NCBI GenBank assembly: GCA_018907035.1
Contig: JACCIC010000352.1
Location: forward strand, 77,001 to 141,000
Origin: Sycobia sp. Sy_11
Taxonomy: Eukaryota > Arthropoda > Insecta > Hymenoptera > Epichrysomallidae
Direction: 5' to 3'
DNA length: 64,000 bases
Within the stretch, counting starts at the first letter, position 1. Every line of letters begins with the position of its first letter. Shown here piece after piece: positions 10,999 to 22,499 of this stretch. Made by a program: the position numbers and the translations under genes. A model generated the notes under the pieces. The model was given only the letters and a program-made list of their open reading frames with translations. It was not told the DNA's origin and did no database searches.

Positions 10999-11640
10999 GT
11001 ATCATTTATATTTTAATTTAATTATTTTACTTAAATACAGCGGGTAAAATACCCACTATATATACTGGAATGCGCGCACCAGTATAAGGCTTGTGTGTCC
11101 GCAGTATTCGCTGCTGGCGCGTGCCGTTCGACGAGAGCGTATAGTAGTATGTGTGCGGCGCGTATTAGAGGGGATAGCAGCCTCCGATCTAATACATCGA
11201 ACGCGCTCTCTCTTGCCACGCGCAGTGTATCCCCTCTACTGTATACTCTATTCTTAACTTAGTAGTAGAGAGAGAGACTAGATATCGCGTTCTCTCTCTA
11301 CTTGTTCGAGTTTCGGCAGTTGCGACGACTACCTTCTCCAGTAGTCGTCGCGACTTTTGCCCGGTTTTCGATATTTATTTCGTGATATTTAATATAATAC
11401 ATTAGTTTTAATTTAATTTTACATTTGTAGCTTAAATATAAACTATTTAATGTATTATTAACGTGTTATACGTCTAATTTCGTAGATGTTTATACAGTAC
11501 ATCCACGAAAATAGATGTAGTCATAGTTTGAAATAATAACTTTTATTTCTTTTATGTGTGCGCGGAAATTCGTGTAGTGAATTTTCTGTTTTGTTCGAAC
11601 GAATTTGCGCGGCCATGTTTTTGGCCGTCGCAATAGAATT
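10870..11640 (+). repeat. Dispersed repeat, copy 1 (second copy at 34860-35640)
   Basis: Long stretches match the block at 34990-35425. Shared pieces include taaatacagcgggt, tggaatgcgcgc, gcagtattcgctgctggcg and gttcgacgagag. The GC-rich core contains a hairpin at 11319-11355 (agttgcgacgactac pairing with gtagtcgtcgcgact) that is also kept in copy 2. An (AT)n tract is at 10962-10994. It could be an LTR or a non-autonomous transposon; I found no confident termini. Confidence 0.6.
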
Positions 11641-11724
11641 ATGTATAAGATTTATAAGTATTCACTAAAATTGTACCAAGTTTATAATTAGTTAATAAAA
11701 TCGGATAATAATTTTTAAATAAGA

Positions 11725-12012
11725 TCAGGCGCTCCTGAATATGAATCCTGCGTTGAAAAAACTGGTCATCCTTTGAAGCGATCCACGAATCGATCCAATT
11801 TTTTTTCTTCATAAGACCGGAAGTGATGGTCAGCCAGACCCTGTGCCATCGATCGAAATAAGCGATAATCTGTGGGCGTGGCATCTGGAGAATACGGTCG
11901 ATGGGGTAAAACTTTCCATTTCAGCTATGTCTTAACTACGTTCGCAACATGGGATCGATTGTCATGCTGTAAAATCACTTTTTCATGTCTATCGTTGTAT
12001 TGCGGCTATTTG
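11725..12012 (-). pseudogene. mariner transposase C-terminal fragment
   Basis: On the minus strand the code reads IIAYFDRWHRVWL-type sequence in one frame and LFRSMAQGLADHHFRS-type sequence in another, followed by KNWIDSWIASKDDQFF. This is the C-terminal end of the same mariner subfamily as the minus-strand copy at 6170-7110, with similar DNA over about 250 bp. It stops abruptly where a plus-strand mariner fragment begins. Confidence 0.75.
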
Positions 12013-12820
12013 TCTTTCAATGATCGGCTACTAGAGCACTTGCTGATATTATTGGAAATTCAAATGGGTCAGTTAACGCCATTTTGAAAGCATTTTGTGC
12101 CTGAAAAGAGTGAAATCTCGATTCGTTCAAAAAACACTCAAAACAGCGTCGCCTGGAGGTGTATGAAATGGTACTTTCAGATTAACGGGGCAAGTTGGAA
12201 CGCATAAAAACTGGAGATAAGACTTGGGTCTTCGCTTACGATCCAGAAACAACCTATCAATCGAGCGAATATGGTGCTAAAGGAGAGCGGAGACTCAAAA
12301 AATCGTTCAAAGATTAAGGTTATGCTCGCTGTTTTCTTCGATTATCGTGGTGTGGTACATTGTGAGTTCCTTCCAACCAGCCAAACGATTAGCAAATAAT
12401 ATTATTTGAGTGTTATGCGTCATTTCGTGAAGTTATTCGTCTCAAAAGGACAGATTTATGGAAAGACAACTCTTGATTTTTGCATCACGATAATGCATCA
12501 GCTTACACTGCATTAATGTTACGTGAACATTTCGCCAAAATTCAACCAATTTCATTCGGCAACCACCATACTCGCATAATTTAGTACCGTGTGACTTCTG
12601 GCTGTTCAGCAAACTCAAACACCACTTCGGGGACACGGTTTTGATTCGATTGAAGAAATAAAAGCCTAATCGATCAAGGAACTCATGGCCATTCCGGGTG
12701 GTTCATGACCAATACGAGTATAAAAAATGTTTTGAAAATTGAAATAAGCGTTGGAATAGTTATATTGCATTCAGAGGGGATTATTTTGAGGGGCATGAAT
12801 TAGATTTAGAAGAATAAAGA
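12013..12820 (+). pseudogene. mariner transposase remnant, plus strand
   Basis: Catalytic-domain code survives in several frames: MKTGDKTWVFAYDPETT-like sequence at 12205-12255, SSEYGAKGE, FFDY-GVVH-EFLPT at 12335-12380, LWKDNS-FLHHDNA at 12455-12500, and a LVPCDFWLF segment near 12585. These carry the first and second DD34D aspartates. The C-terminus reads GDYFEG-like code before a stop near 12815. The element is riddled with stops. It joins the minus-strand fragment tail to tail without visible terminal repeats. Confidence 0.75.
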
Positions 12821-12849
12821 AAGATTTCAAAAGTTATAAAAGTCTTACT

Positions 12850-14600
12850 CACATTTGTATACAATAGTATTTTTTCTTAATTAGATTTCACAGTCACGCA
12901 TAAACATTATTGATTCTTAAAAAAAAAGTTATAGCCGAACATAGTAATAAAATGACATTTGAAGATTATATTCAATTGTTTCTCATTTAAACAAAAGAAA
13001 GTATTGAAATCAATTTTTACATACTCAGGTATATGTAAATGTACCTGAGTATATGTAAATGTACTGTATATGTAAAAGTATATGTAAATGTACTGTATAT
13101 GTAAAAGTATATGTAAATGTACTGTATATGTAAAAGTATATGTAAATGTACTATATATGTAAAAGTATATGTAAATGTCCATTCATGTAAGTTTTGAAAT
13201 TATTTCTTATTATTATTCAATAAAAATTCGATTAAAAGTATACACTCACTTATTTATAGCGTGGAAATGGTGTATTATAAAAATATAATTTTAAGATTAT
13301 TTTAACATGCACTTGTGGGCCCGTCTTTAAAATGTGTTTTGGTAAACAAGGGAAATGTAGATACTAGATTTCATTTTTTATCAAGATACCTATCCATATA
13401 AAATGATACTGGGGATCTGTGCACTCTGTGAAATCATTGGACTCTTTTACAGGAGTCATTTGAAAACTGCTTAAAATCAGTTTAAATCACTTGCAATAAT
13501 CGAAATTATTTATGAAGAACATTACTTGAAATCATTTTGAAATAACTTGAAAACCAGTTTTCAAATTTGTACTTAATATCAAATGATTAGTAACAGAATC
13601 TAGTGAGAATACTAAAAATTGATCTGACAAGGTAATTGTCATGTTATGAAAATGTAATTGCGGATCTGAGTAATGATGATTTTGTCAAACGTAAATATTA
13701 TTAGCTTTTAAGCAAAGATCATAGTGAACTAAGAAGTAATAGTTAGTAATAAAAAGAAGTCATAATTAGATCAAGTAGTGAAATAGAAATATTTAAGAAA
13801 ACTAATGTAAATTTATTTACTGACAATAAATTATTTTATTATTGACAGTATAACGAAATAGATGTTAAAAATTGATCCATATTTAAAAATCTTAGTAGTA
13901 ACAAACATTACTAAAGCCATCTTCTTTATTTCGTATTTTAAATGGACTTTTTTTGATAAATAAAGCATTTACGTTGATTGAAATATATTAAATTATTCAA
14001 TGTCTTTTCAAAAAACATTCGTAAATATTCAATCTATAATTAATTAATTTCAATTCATTCGATGGACTGAGAACTATAGTTTATTTTGCGTACTGTTCTG
14101 TAAAATATACTGTTCTACAATATTTTTTAACCATTTAAATTATGATAACTGTTCAAAGACGGACTCGCAAGTACATGTCAAAATAATTTTTAAATTATAT
14201 TTTCGTAGCACTGTATTGTCATGTTATAAATAAATGAGTGTATCTTTCTTTTATTGAATAATAATAAGTAATAATTCCGAAATTTAGATGAATTGGTACT
14301 CATACATATTTACATATACTTGACTATGTAAAAATTTATTTCAATGCTTTCTTTTGTTTAAATTTGAAATAATTCAATTTAATCCTGAAAAGTCATTTTA
14401 TTACTATCTTAGGCTATAACTTTTCTTTTAAGAATGAAGAATATTTACTTGTGACTGTGAAGTCTAATTTGGAAAAAATATTATTTAGATAAATACAATG
14501 CCTTATAGAGAAGAGTTTTTAATTGATTAGAATGTCCAATACACTGTACTTGCCTTATTTTATACTTTTGTATAAAGTAATTTTAAAGAGATAATACATA
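12850..14600. repeat. Foldback-type repeat (inverted arms)
   Basis: The left arm at about 12850-13345 is repeated in inverted orientation at about 14145-14490. Matching pieces include attagatttcacagtcac, gttatagcc, attgaaatcaatttttaca, attcaataaaa and acatgcacttg. The middle, 13735-14150, belongs to a family with more copies at 28800-29610, 29930-30240, 31320-31405 and 35935-36800. No transposase is encoded, so it is non-autonomous. The arms have diverged considerably. Confidence 0.65.
13030..13180 (+). repeat. Minisatellite, unit about 29 bp
   Basis: About five units of tatatgtaaatgtactgtat plus atgtaaaag, nearly identical. It sits in the left arm of the foldback repeat. The right arm lacks the expansion. 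Confidence 0.9.
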
Positions 14601-15485
14601 TTTTTGATAGATCTACTAACTATTTAGTTGAAACTAAAATACGTTAAGCACATTATAGTTATTTAGTTTATGTATAATGATTAACTATTAAATGAGTTAA
14701 ATTTAATAATTATTTCTTCTGCCTAAAAAATAATTCGTTGCAACAAGCAAATATTTATTCATTTAAGTTTCACTCTTCTATAAATTATTTAATTCATTTA
14801 CAAAAAAACAGTTTTTGCATTTATGCAATAGTTATGTAATTTTACTAAATTTTTGTAATAAGTATTTAGTTGTTCTAAAGAAACATTGCTTTGTTTTTGG
14901 TAATTTTTTTAACGGATATTTCATTTATTCCATTTTGCTAAGTAGCTAATTAACTTTACTAATTGCTCTTATTAAAAGTAACCAACATTTATTAAAATTT
15001 AATTGCTTGTTTTTACAAAATGAGTTTAGTTATTAATACTAAACCATTTACTAGATTAACTGCAATGCCTTTGAACTAACTAAAATTTAGTTAGATCTCC
15101 TAAATATTATTTTTAATAAATGATTTAGTTAATTTTATTCTTTCTTTATTTGTATCAATGAAATATTCATTAAGTTGAGTAAATATATTTTACTAATACC
15201 TTTTACTAAATATTTCATAAAAGTAACTAATCTTTTTTCAGTGTATTATACACCTTTTGTATGGAGTCATATTTTCCTATAATAAACATATTTTCTTTAC
15301 AGTACAAATACTAATAATTTTATTTTTCAGCAATATTTAAGAAAGTACATGATTTTTATGAATGAAAATGCTTTTGTTAAAAATCATTGCTGTATTACAA
15401 TATTTTAATAATAGAATCGCTTGTGAAAATAATTCATAACAAAACACCATCAAATAAATAGTTAAATAATTATATACACATATGG
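14601..15485. other. AT-rich DNA with no gene seen
   Basis: Strongly AT-rich with many atttagtta-like words. No open frame or element end recognised. Confidence 0.6.
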
Positions 15486-18310
15486 GGCAATTGCATAATT
15501 TTAACGTCCCACTACATAATTAAACTCCGCATCTTGCATCTCCGCTGCGTGAGAGATGCACGCGTAGTGGAAACTAATTAGTCTGCAGAACCTGCGTAGC
15601 TTCTATATCGTCTTGAAGCGCTGATAGTTGCGTACCGCGTCGAAATTCTCAGGGGTTGGTTAAAACCGTCGTTATTGTTTGTGTAGCCGAAGAACTCTAC
15701 TTTGGCTTTACCTAAGCTGCATTAGTTGACGTTTAATCACAGAGAATACTGCTCGAGCTTGGCGAGGACCTTCTTTAAATCGCGCTTATGTTCTTCCTCG
15801 TTATCCAACGCGAACAAGATATCGTCGAGAAACACGAACACGCATTTCATGCCGCCGAGTGCGCTGTTAATGTAGCGATGGAACGTCTGTCCCGCATTCC
15901 GTAGTCCGAAGGTCATGACATTGTATTCAAATAATCTAAACGGAGTTATTACGGCCGTTTTCTCCTTATCTTCCTCTGCGAGGGGTATCTGATTGTACGC
16001 CCCGTGTAAGTCGAGTTTGGAAAATACGCATTTACTGGATAGGAAATTGGAAAAATCCTATATATGCGGTATCGAGTGTTAGTCTACCACCGTGATGCTG
16101 TTCCAGCGCTGGTAATCTCCGCATATCTCCGTCTTTCTGAGGGACGAGGTGGGTGGAGTTTGCCCACGGACTTTTCGACGACCTGACTATGTTCTGCGCT
16201 AGCATTTCCTTAAATTGCTGGTTGCCGCACACAATTAGTGTGTGATAGTCGACGCGCGCGTTGGCTTACAGGTGGTCTAGTTGTCTATATGTAGTGGAAG
16301 ATCCCGTTGTCGCGATGCTGGCTATCCTGCACTACCCCCGTGACTTTTGAAAATTTAAGATTATTTAAGCGTATGCATTCGCGGAGTCTAGGAGATGAAC
16401 TGTGAAGTTCGTGACTATTTTTACTGCGCATTTAATAATAACGCCCGACGGCCTGTATTTTATCAGTCGTAACTTTAGGTCCGGCACTAAATGATATTCC
16501 TTGAGGAAATCCTCTCCTATTATCGGACTGTCGACCGCGGCGCCTACGAAGTTTAACAGCATCGTAAACTTGAGCCCCAGATCGAAGTCGATCTTCGCGA
16601 TGTGTAGGTTTTTTTGTCGAGGCATTCGCTGAAAATAACTGCAGTGGCTTCACGTCCGCTAACATTTTAGCATCGTACTGTATCACAGATATTTCCACGC
16701 CTGAGTCTACCAGGAACGTTCGTTTGTTTCTATCGTCTTTAACAGGAAGACACGATAAATAAGACAGCACCGAGAGCATCTTGGACTGGGCGCCGGTTAC
16801 TCGTTTCCCGAGTCCTCGTTTTTGGAGTTGCATTTACTGTCGCATACCCGCGCCTGACTACCGTATTTATAGTGCTCGCTGCATACTCCGAGTTTCTCGC
16901 ATGTAGCTCGCGCGTGAGTAACTTGACTTTCTTATAAACTCGTTCGAGTTCCTGCATTACGTTGCGAGACTGTTGGCTTTCGGTCGATATCGCTACGCAC
17001 GGGTTATCACATTTCTGCGTGATTTCGAATATGTTGTCCGCGTACACGAGTGCTACCTCGTCGTCGACATTGACTATTTGAATCTAAATGTGTGCCGGTA
17101 GTCGTGTGAGCTAGAAACGCATCACTGTGTCGATCTGGATCTGATCACCGGCGAATCGAACCATTTCCGCGAAAATCTCACTAGGTTTTCTATCGTGGAT
17201 TGAGATATCGTGAAAGACGCTTTCCATCCGCTTTTCAATGGGCATAGAGTATCGACAACTAATCTCTTTTTTTCAACACACCGTACTGGTCTTCCTGCAG
17301 AAGGGCCTGTAGGCAGTCAAAGAGGTATCGACCACATCAGGACCTATATGCGTTATAAGCGAATTTACTTTCTCCGCGTCCACGTTTATAAGGAATATTT
17401 GTAACATTCGCTCGAACGACGAGAACCATTTGTCGCAGTCCGTCGTCTTGAAATACGGAAACCTAAAGTCTCGCGACCGCGTGTTAGGCTGTACGATGTT
17501 TGCGATCACGGGTCGATTCCGGTCTGGTTGCTGAGCTCCCTGATTCGCAGGTAGGTTGAGCGCAATACCGCGTGCGCCTTGTGCACGTCCCGGCTCCGTT
17601 TCTCAGGTGATCAGTTCGCGTATCTGATCGCTCAGGATTTTCACGTTCACCCTCAGTGTCGCGTTTTCATCCGCGAGCGCCTCGAACTGCTGTGGCATAT
17701 TCCTGTAGAGTTCTAGATTTCATTTTCGAGTTGTCCTGTGCCGTTTCCCTAGTCGGTGATTGCATCATCTCATCCTGCGTGGGGGAGCTGCTACAGATGT
17801 ACGCGGTGCCGTTACGCATCTTCCCGACCTCGACTGTTCGCGATTTGCTCTCTTACTCATGTAACCTAATTGTCGGAGACTCTGAATCGTGATTTACGAT
17901 AGCGCGCGATAAGGTAAGGGTTGTGGTCCTAATCACCTTATCCGTCGATTAGCACACTCGTACAGTTACGGCTCCCGCGATGCGGATCTCGCTGGTGTGA
18001 TCAGACTCATCTAACAGACAGGCTCAATAGCGCGGTTCTGTACGTCTTCTTCAGCGAACTAAAGGAGGCCCGAGGACGTGTTTCCTTTGTTAATAGGCGT
18101 GTGCTATTCTAGCGGCTTGGTGCGACTCTAACGGCTCGTTTCTTGCGAGTTAAGACGCGTATTTTTCTAGCAAGCGATGCTTGCCCCGACTATTATATGT
18201 GCAAGGTAGGTGCTCGTTGCTTCGTTTTCCACGGCTCTTTTGCTCTGGTACGCGGAACTCCGCAGTTGCGACGGCGGCGTCAGCAATGTGCACTGACAAT
18301 CTTGCCGGAA
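15486..18310 (-). mobile_element. Ty3/Gypsy retrotransposon, truncated, minus strand
   Basis: Reading on the minus strand, the order is leader or LTR-like sequence (about 18310-17900), gag (17880-17050), protease and reverse transcriptase. Gag is seen as FRFPYFKTTDCDKWFSSFER. The protease active site reads FLVDSGVEISVIQYDA near 16715. RT starts around 16230 with FKEMLAQNIVRSSKSPWA and HLVPQKDGDM, continues with KLDLHGAYNQIPLAEEDKEK near 16000, and has the active site as VFVFLDDILFALDNE near 15810. The post-RT KVEFFGYT segment and a RRF-x-LISFHYACI remnant run to about 15490. RNase H and integrase are missing, and several stops and frameshifts break the frame, so it is dead. Confidence 0.85.
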
Positions 18311-19093
18311 TTTGCTGTGTCATTTTTTTTATTTTGCGGTGCCGCGTTTGCTAACAGCCGACCAAAAATTGATTCGAAAGAACATTTTTACCGCCAATTG
18401 GGCGTTGTATAAGTGTAATCCAAGCGAATTTTTGCATCGATTTGTAATCATTGACGAAACTTGGGTCCACACTACACTCCTGAAACCAAACAACAGTCTA
18501 AACAGTGGATTGGACCAGGGGAAAAAACTCCAAATCAGGCAAAAACAACTTTTTGGGCGAACAAGGTTATTGCTACTGTTTTTTTGGATGCAAGAGATAT
18601 TATATACATTGATTACCTTGAAAAGGGTAAGACTATCACTGGTCAATACTACGCAGACTTATTGCAACGTTTGAGCCACGAAGTGAAAATTAAACGACCT
18701 CATTGTGCGAAGAAAAACATCTTGTTTCATCCCGATAACGCACCAGCGCACACGTCAATCGTTGCGATGTCTAAAATCAACGCTCTGAAGTTTAAATTGA
18801 TGCTGTACCCTCCCTATTCTCCAGACCTAGCCTAAAGTGACTATTATCTGTTTTCTAACTTCAAAAAATAATTTGGCGGTAAGAGATTTGCAGACAATAA
18901 AGAAGTAATCGAAGCTGTAAATGGGTATTTTATGGGGCTTGACGAATCAGTCTATAGAGATGGCATTACAAGACTAGAACAGTGATATGAGAAATCTATC
19001 AGTCTTGGAGGAGATTATATTGAGAAATAAAAAAAAAATTCTTAAAAACGTTTTTTTTCTTGGTCAGGCCGGAAACTTATCAATCCACCCTCG
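18311..19093 (+). mobile_element. mariner transposon, 5' truncated
   Basis: Transposase reads nearly continuously with two frame changes: LTADQKLIRKNI, then SEFLHRFVIIDETWVH with the first catalytic D, TPETKQQSKQWIGPGEK, VFLDARDIIYIDYLEKG, QYYADLLQRL, FHPDNAPAHTSIVAMSK with the second D, and YPPYSPDLA followed by a stop, then DYYLFSNFKK with the third acidic residue region. The expected HHDNA reads FHPDNA here. The 3' inverted repeat (complement cgagggtggattgataagtt) ends at 19093, with TA following. The DNA-binding domain and 5' terminal repeat are absent; the Gypsy leader lies directly upstream. Confidence 0.85.
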
Positions 19094-19113
19094 TATATGT
19101 ATATATACATATT

Positions 19114-19158
<45 letters not shown>

Positions 19159-19257
19159 TATCATATCATATCATATCATGTCATATCATATCATCATATC
19201 ATGTCATATCATATCATCATATCATGTCATATCATATCATCATATCATATCATACTT
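19094..19257. repeat. (AT)n tract followed by ATCAT satellite
   Basis: About 25 AT units are followed by repeated atcatatcatgtcatatcat units of roughly 23-25 bp, three to four times. It starts directly at the TA beside the mariner 3' end. Confidence 0.9.
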
Positions 19258-19594
19258 ACTAATTTATAAAGACAAAGCGTGTTTTTGTTTGTACACGATA
19301 ACCGAAAAAACTACTGAACCTATTGTTTTGAAATTTGACATATAGATTTTATATTATCTTGGAGAGGACATAGGCAATAAGATAGAGACAATCTCTCTCT
19401 CTTTTTGTCTTTCTTTCTCCTTTTCTTATAAAATGGTTCTGTATGCCAAATCATACTGAATATAGTTTGTGACGACAAATTATATTTTCATTTTTATACA
19501 TTGTATTAACTTCAGAATTGTGATAAGAGGATGTTTTTTTAGTTTGAACAAAAGAAATGATTGCAAAATAGGATTCTTTTACTAACATCTAAAC

Positions 19595-19642
<48 letters not shown>

Positions 19643-19860
19643 CGTCACTTTTACATAAAAAGGCAATATCCATCGTCTGCTTAGATAATATGCTTTTCGC
19701 CATATCATTTTGCTTGAATTTCAGTTGGCATCACTTCGAAAATATTCACGGTATTTAATTGAAAAAAAGAAAAAATATATATTATATATTATATAAATAT
19801 ATTATAATGTAATGTACATTATATGTATATTATATTGAACATATTATATATACATATTTT
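19258..19860. other. Unassigned AT-rich DNA with (AT)n
   Basis: No gene seen. (AT)n at about 19600-19639 and palindromic AT-rich sequence at 19775-19850. Confidence 0.6.
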
Positions 19861-20400
19861 AAATACGGTTTCTACGGAGAAATATTGTATTGGCGTGTAC
19901 GGACGGTTGATTACGACATCCCGTTGTCTCAAAACGATTTATATATGCATTTGTGTGTTCGGATGATAAAATGTGATTTACAGGTTTTATGGAACGACTT
20001 CTATCGGGAGTTTCGTGTCCGGACGGTAGAAGACAATGTCCAGGTATGACGGGACGATTTATACGGGGAGTATCGTGTTTAGGTGATAGGAGATGAAGTT
20101 CAGGTATATCGGGTCAACTTTATTGGAGAGTTTCGTGTTCGGATGATAGAATGCGATTTCCAGATGATTTGGAACGACTTCTATGGAGATATTAGTATTA
20201 CGTCATTCGAAAACGCACATGTCCAGTAAGAGTCGTCCCGGGATAACTGGACAATTGTATTTTACCTCTCCAACACAAAACACTATAGCAGTCGTCCCGA
20301 GACATTTCCTATAGTCCAAACATGATACTCTCTGTAAACGTCGTCTCGAGACACTTGCACATCTTTTTCTACCGCTCGAACTGGAAAGTACAATTTTCTT
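19861..20400. repeat. 60-bp minisatellite in inverted arrangement
   Basis: Units start at about 19861, 19921, 19981, 20041, 20101 and 20161, an exact 60-bp period with moderate divergence (shared words aacgacttctat, gagtttcgtgt, cggatgatag). From about 20210 to 20400 the same unit appears on the other strand: the complement reads gtgcaagtgtctcgagacga and agagagtatcatgttt, matching the forward unit. In one forward frame the units translate to 20-residue repeats such as QVLWNDFYREFRVRTVEDNV and QVYRVNFIGEFRVRMIECDF, with two stops in the fourth unit. It may be noncoding satellite or the relic of a repeat-rich coding exon. Confidence 0.8.
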
Positions 20401-20416
20401 CATCGAAACCGTAATT

Positions 20417-20447
<31 letters not shown>

Positions 20448-20450
<3 letters not shown>

Positions 20451-22101
20451 GGGGATCGTACACAGCGCGAACCCACGACGATACGCCCATGTGCTGAATC
20501 AAGCCGAACAGTTCAATGGGTTGCGCATACACTTCAATGCAGCTAACGAGCGGTACACCAGTCCTTGCGCAGTCAACATAATTATCCAGGACGAGTCGTG
20601 GTTTAAATTCAAATCTGCATCGTTCGGATCAGACCGAATCGTGATCGACGCGAATATCGTGGAGCGAGTGCTCCGAGCACAGGTTAGGCGTTTCGACAGC
20701 AAGAAGCCGATTATCGAGAGAATTGACACGACTGACACCGAAATAACGGTGGAAGTCGTCAAGCTGATCGTGGACGCCTATCAGGCGAAGAGCCTGGCAC
20801 TAGGTCCAGTTCGCGACACCTTCGACGGCGTCTTCCACGCGGAAAACGCGGATCACCTCGTGATGATAAATAACGTGCATTATCAGGCAGTCAGCTTGAC
20901 CCATGCGAAATTCTCGAGCTTAAGATGCCTCGAAATCGTCAACTGCACCAAGGTGTATGTTAGACCCATTGTCGAGTTTATAAGAAACAATAAACAATTG
21001 GTCAAATTCAACTTTGACAATTGCGCATACCTAGACAAAGACATGCATATCAGCGAGATATTCGCAGCCGTGTTCTCCGGCGAGAACGTGCTGCAAGCGT
21101 TCAGCTTTGCTTATTCGGAAAAGCAAGAAATACCAGCGGGCAACGGGTATAGATGGCCTACCGTCAGGAAGTCGCGGACGTTGCGCTCACTCTGCGTATG
21201 CAATAACCCATACGCCGAGGACTCAATCCTCGCTATCACAAGCAACGCTACGGCGCTGGAAAAGATCGTGATGAACCGGGTAACACCTCCAGCGAACCTC
21301 CATTTCGACCAATGCACCTACCTGCACACTGTCAGCCTAGACTATTACCCCGGGGCGAGCGAACTGCTTATGAATCTCAGCAGCAGAGGTGTGCGATTTA
21401 TTACGGTAGTTAATAACTTAGGCAAGCGAAAGACCAGGGCTCTCAACGAGAGATTCATTCAGAATATGGCCAGACATAATCCGCGTTTCCACGTTCATCT
21501 GGAGCGATGCCGGATCACGATTCCGGGCCACCTGGCGCAACAATTGCGACGCGAGCGAGTAGTTATAGAACAGACCGAGAGCACAGTTATTGTACGACGC
21601 GGTTATTAGAATAAGATTTATGTAATAACGTCGGTTAAGTCTAACTTGTATGTACAGTAGTTGTAATTATGTATAGCCATATGTATATACCTCTCATCCT
21701 AACCTCAAAATGTACAGGGGGAGAAATTTACTACTTCACCATAGTAAAGTCGCAAAATTAGGGGGCAGTGGTGTGGGGATAGTACACAGCACGAACCCAC
21801 GACGATACACGCATGGGCACCAACGCGTATACTACGCATGTAATATAGCGAGCGGCGGCCTCTCCGACTATGTGGAGGGGGCCGCGACGCCGCGGCGTGG
21901 GCAGCGGCCGCACGCTGCGGCATTCCCGTTCTGGTAATCGGTAGAGGCAGGTCCACATTGGCCTACTCTCACCTCTTATATCTGTATCACTATATTGTTA
22001 ATAAACTTGTTAGTTTACTTATCTTGGTGTTTAACTGTCCTGATTTCACCAACGCCCGACGCGTAGGCGGTCGCGTAATCATATAAATTACGACAATACC
22101 T

Positions 22102-22104
<3 letters not shown>
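20448..22104 (+). mobile_element. Internally deleted LTR retrotransposon in an (AT)n tract
   Basis: A 333-bp 3' LTR runs 21772-22104. It begins tgtggggatagtacacag and ends tacctaca (TG...CA), carries an AATAAA signal at 22000-22005, and is preceded by a purine-rich tract (attagggggcagtgg). The first 45 or so bases of the same LTR recur at 20448-20493 and then run straight into internal sequence, so most of the 5' LTR and everything upstream of the last ORF is lost. AT dinucleotides flank both ends, consistent with insertion in (AT)n. Family (Gypsy, BEL or Copia) cannot be told because pol is missing. Confidence 0.7.
20494..21609 (+). CDS. Uncharacterised LRR-like protein, N-terminally truncated, within LTR element
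   Basis: A frame of about 370 codons is open from the LTR remnant to a TAA at 21607-21609, with GC content near half, far above the AT-rich surroundings. No in-frame ATG occurs near the beginning; the first is around 20860, so the N-terminus is missing. Repeating patterns resemble leucine-rich or F-box-associated repeats: LRCLEIVNCTKVYV, LVKFNFDNCAYLD, LRSLCVCNNPYAED and LHTVSLDYYPGASELL, spaced 25-70 residues apart. No signal peptide or membrane segment is apparent, so it does not look like a retroviral env although it occupies that position between pol and the 3' LTR. The C-terminus is basic (RRERVVIEQ). Function unknown. Confidence 0.6.
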   Translation: MNQAEQFNGLRIHFNAANERYTSPCAVNIIIQDESWFKFKSASFGSDRIVIDANIVERVLRAQVRRFDSKKPIIERIDTTDTEITVEVVKLIVDAYQAKSLALGPVRDTFDGVFHAENADHLVMINNVHYQAVSLTHAKFSSLRCLEIVNCTKVYVRPIVEFIRNNKQLVKFNFDNCAYLDKDMHISEIFAAVFSGENVLQAFSFAYSEKQEIPAGNGYRWPTVRKSRTLRSLCVCNNPYAEDSILAITSNATALEKIVMNRVTPPANLHFDQCTYLHTVSLDYYPGASELLMNLSSRGVRFITVVNNLGKRKTRALNERFIQNMARHNPRFHVHLERCRITIPGHLAQQLRRERVVIEQTESTVIVRRGY

Positions 22105-22154
<50 letters not shown>

Positions 22155-22268
22155 TGTATAAAATGGTCGGCAAAATATCAACTTGTTGAAGTGGATGCTA
22201 CATTGAAGCAGCTTTTTGTACATAAGCGACGACAATACATCTCGTACGAAGTCGAGACGGGGATGCTA

Positions 22269-22301
<33 letters not shown>
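22105..22301. repeat. (AT)n microsatellites
   Basis: Two AT tracts, 22105-22151 directly at the end of the LTR and 22271-22301, with about 120 bp of unassigned sequence between them. Confidence 0.95.
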
Positions 22302-22304
<3 letters not shown>

Positions 22305-22499
22305 AATGCGTGATCTGTGTATATTTTATATATAAAATATAATTCTATACCTACACTTCTTAGGAACTAATTTTAAACTCAGTTTAAAAATATTCTTTGG
22401 AACTGTGTATAGTGTTTTATACTTAAAAATTTATATATTTTTTATCTTTTGTTGAATTGTTTGATGCAAATATTTTAAAATTAAAATTTGTACTTTTCT
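22302..22499. other. AT-rich DNA with no gene seen
   Basis: Short AT-rich spacer before the Penelope-like element. Confidence 0.6.

Noticed and set aside
19094..19257. CRISPR-like array of ATCAT repeats
   Set aside because: Units have no unique spacers, and the sequence is a eukaryotic simple satellite next to a mariner.
20448..21609. Host single-exon gene starting at 20449
   Set aside because: The apparent start is a GTG inside an LTR remnant, and no ATG start is available; the frame is better read as a truncated element ORF.
21705..21958. Overlapping open frames on both strands within the 3' LTR
   Set aside because: They arise from a GC-rich LTR segment and show no domain.
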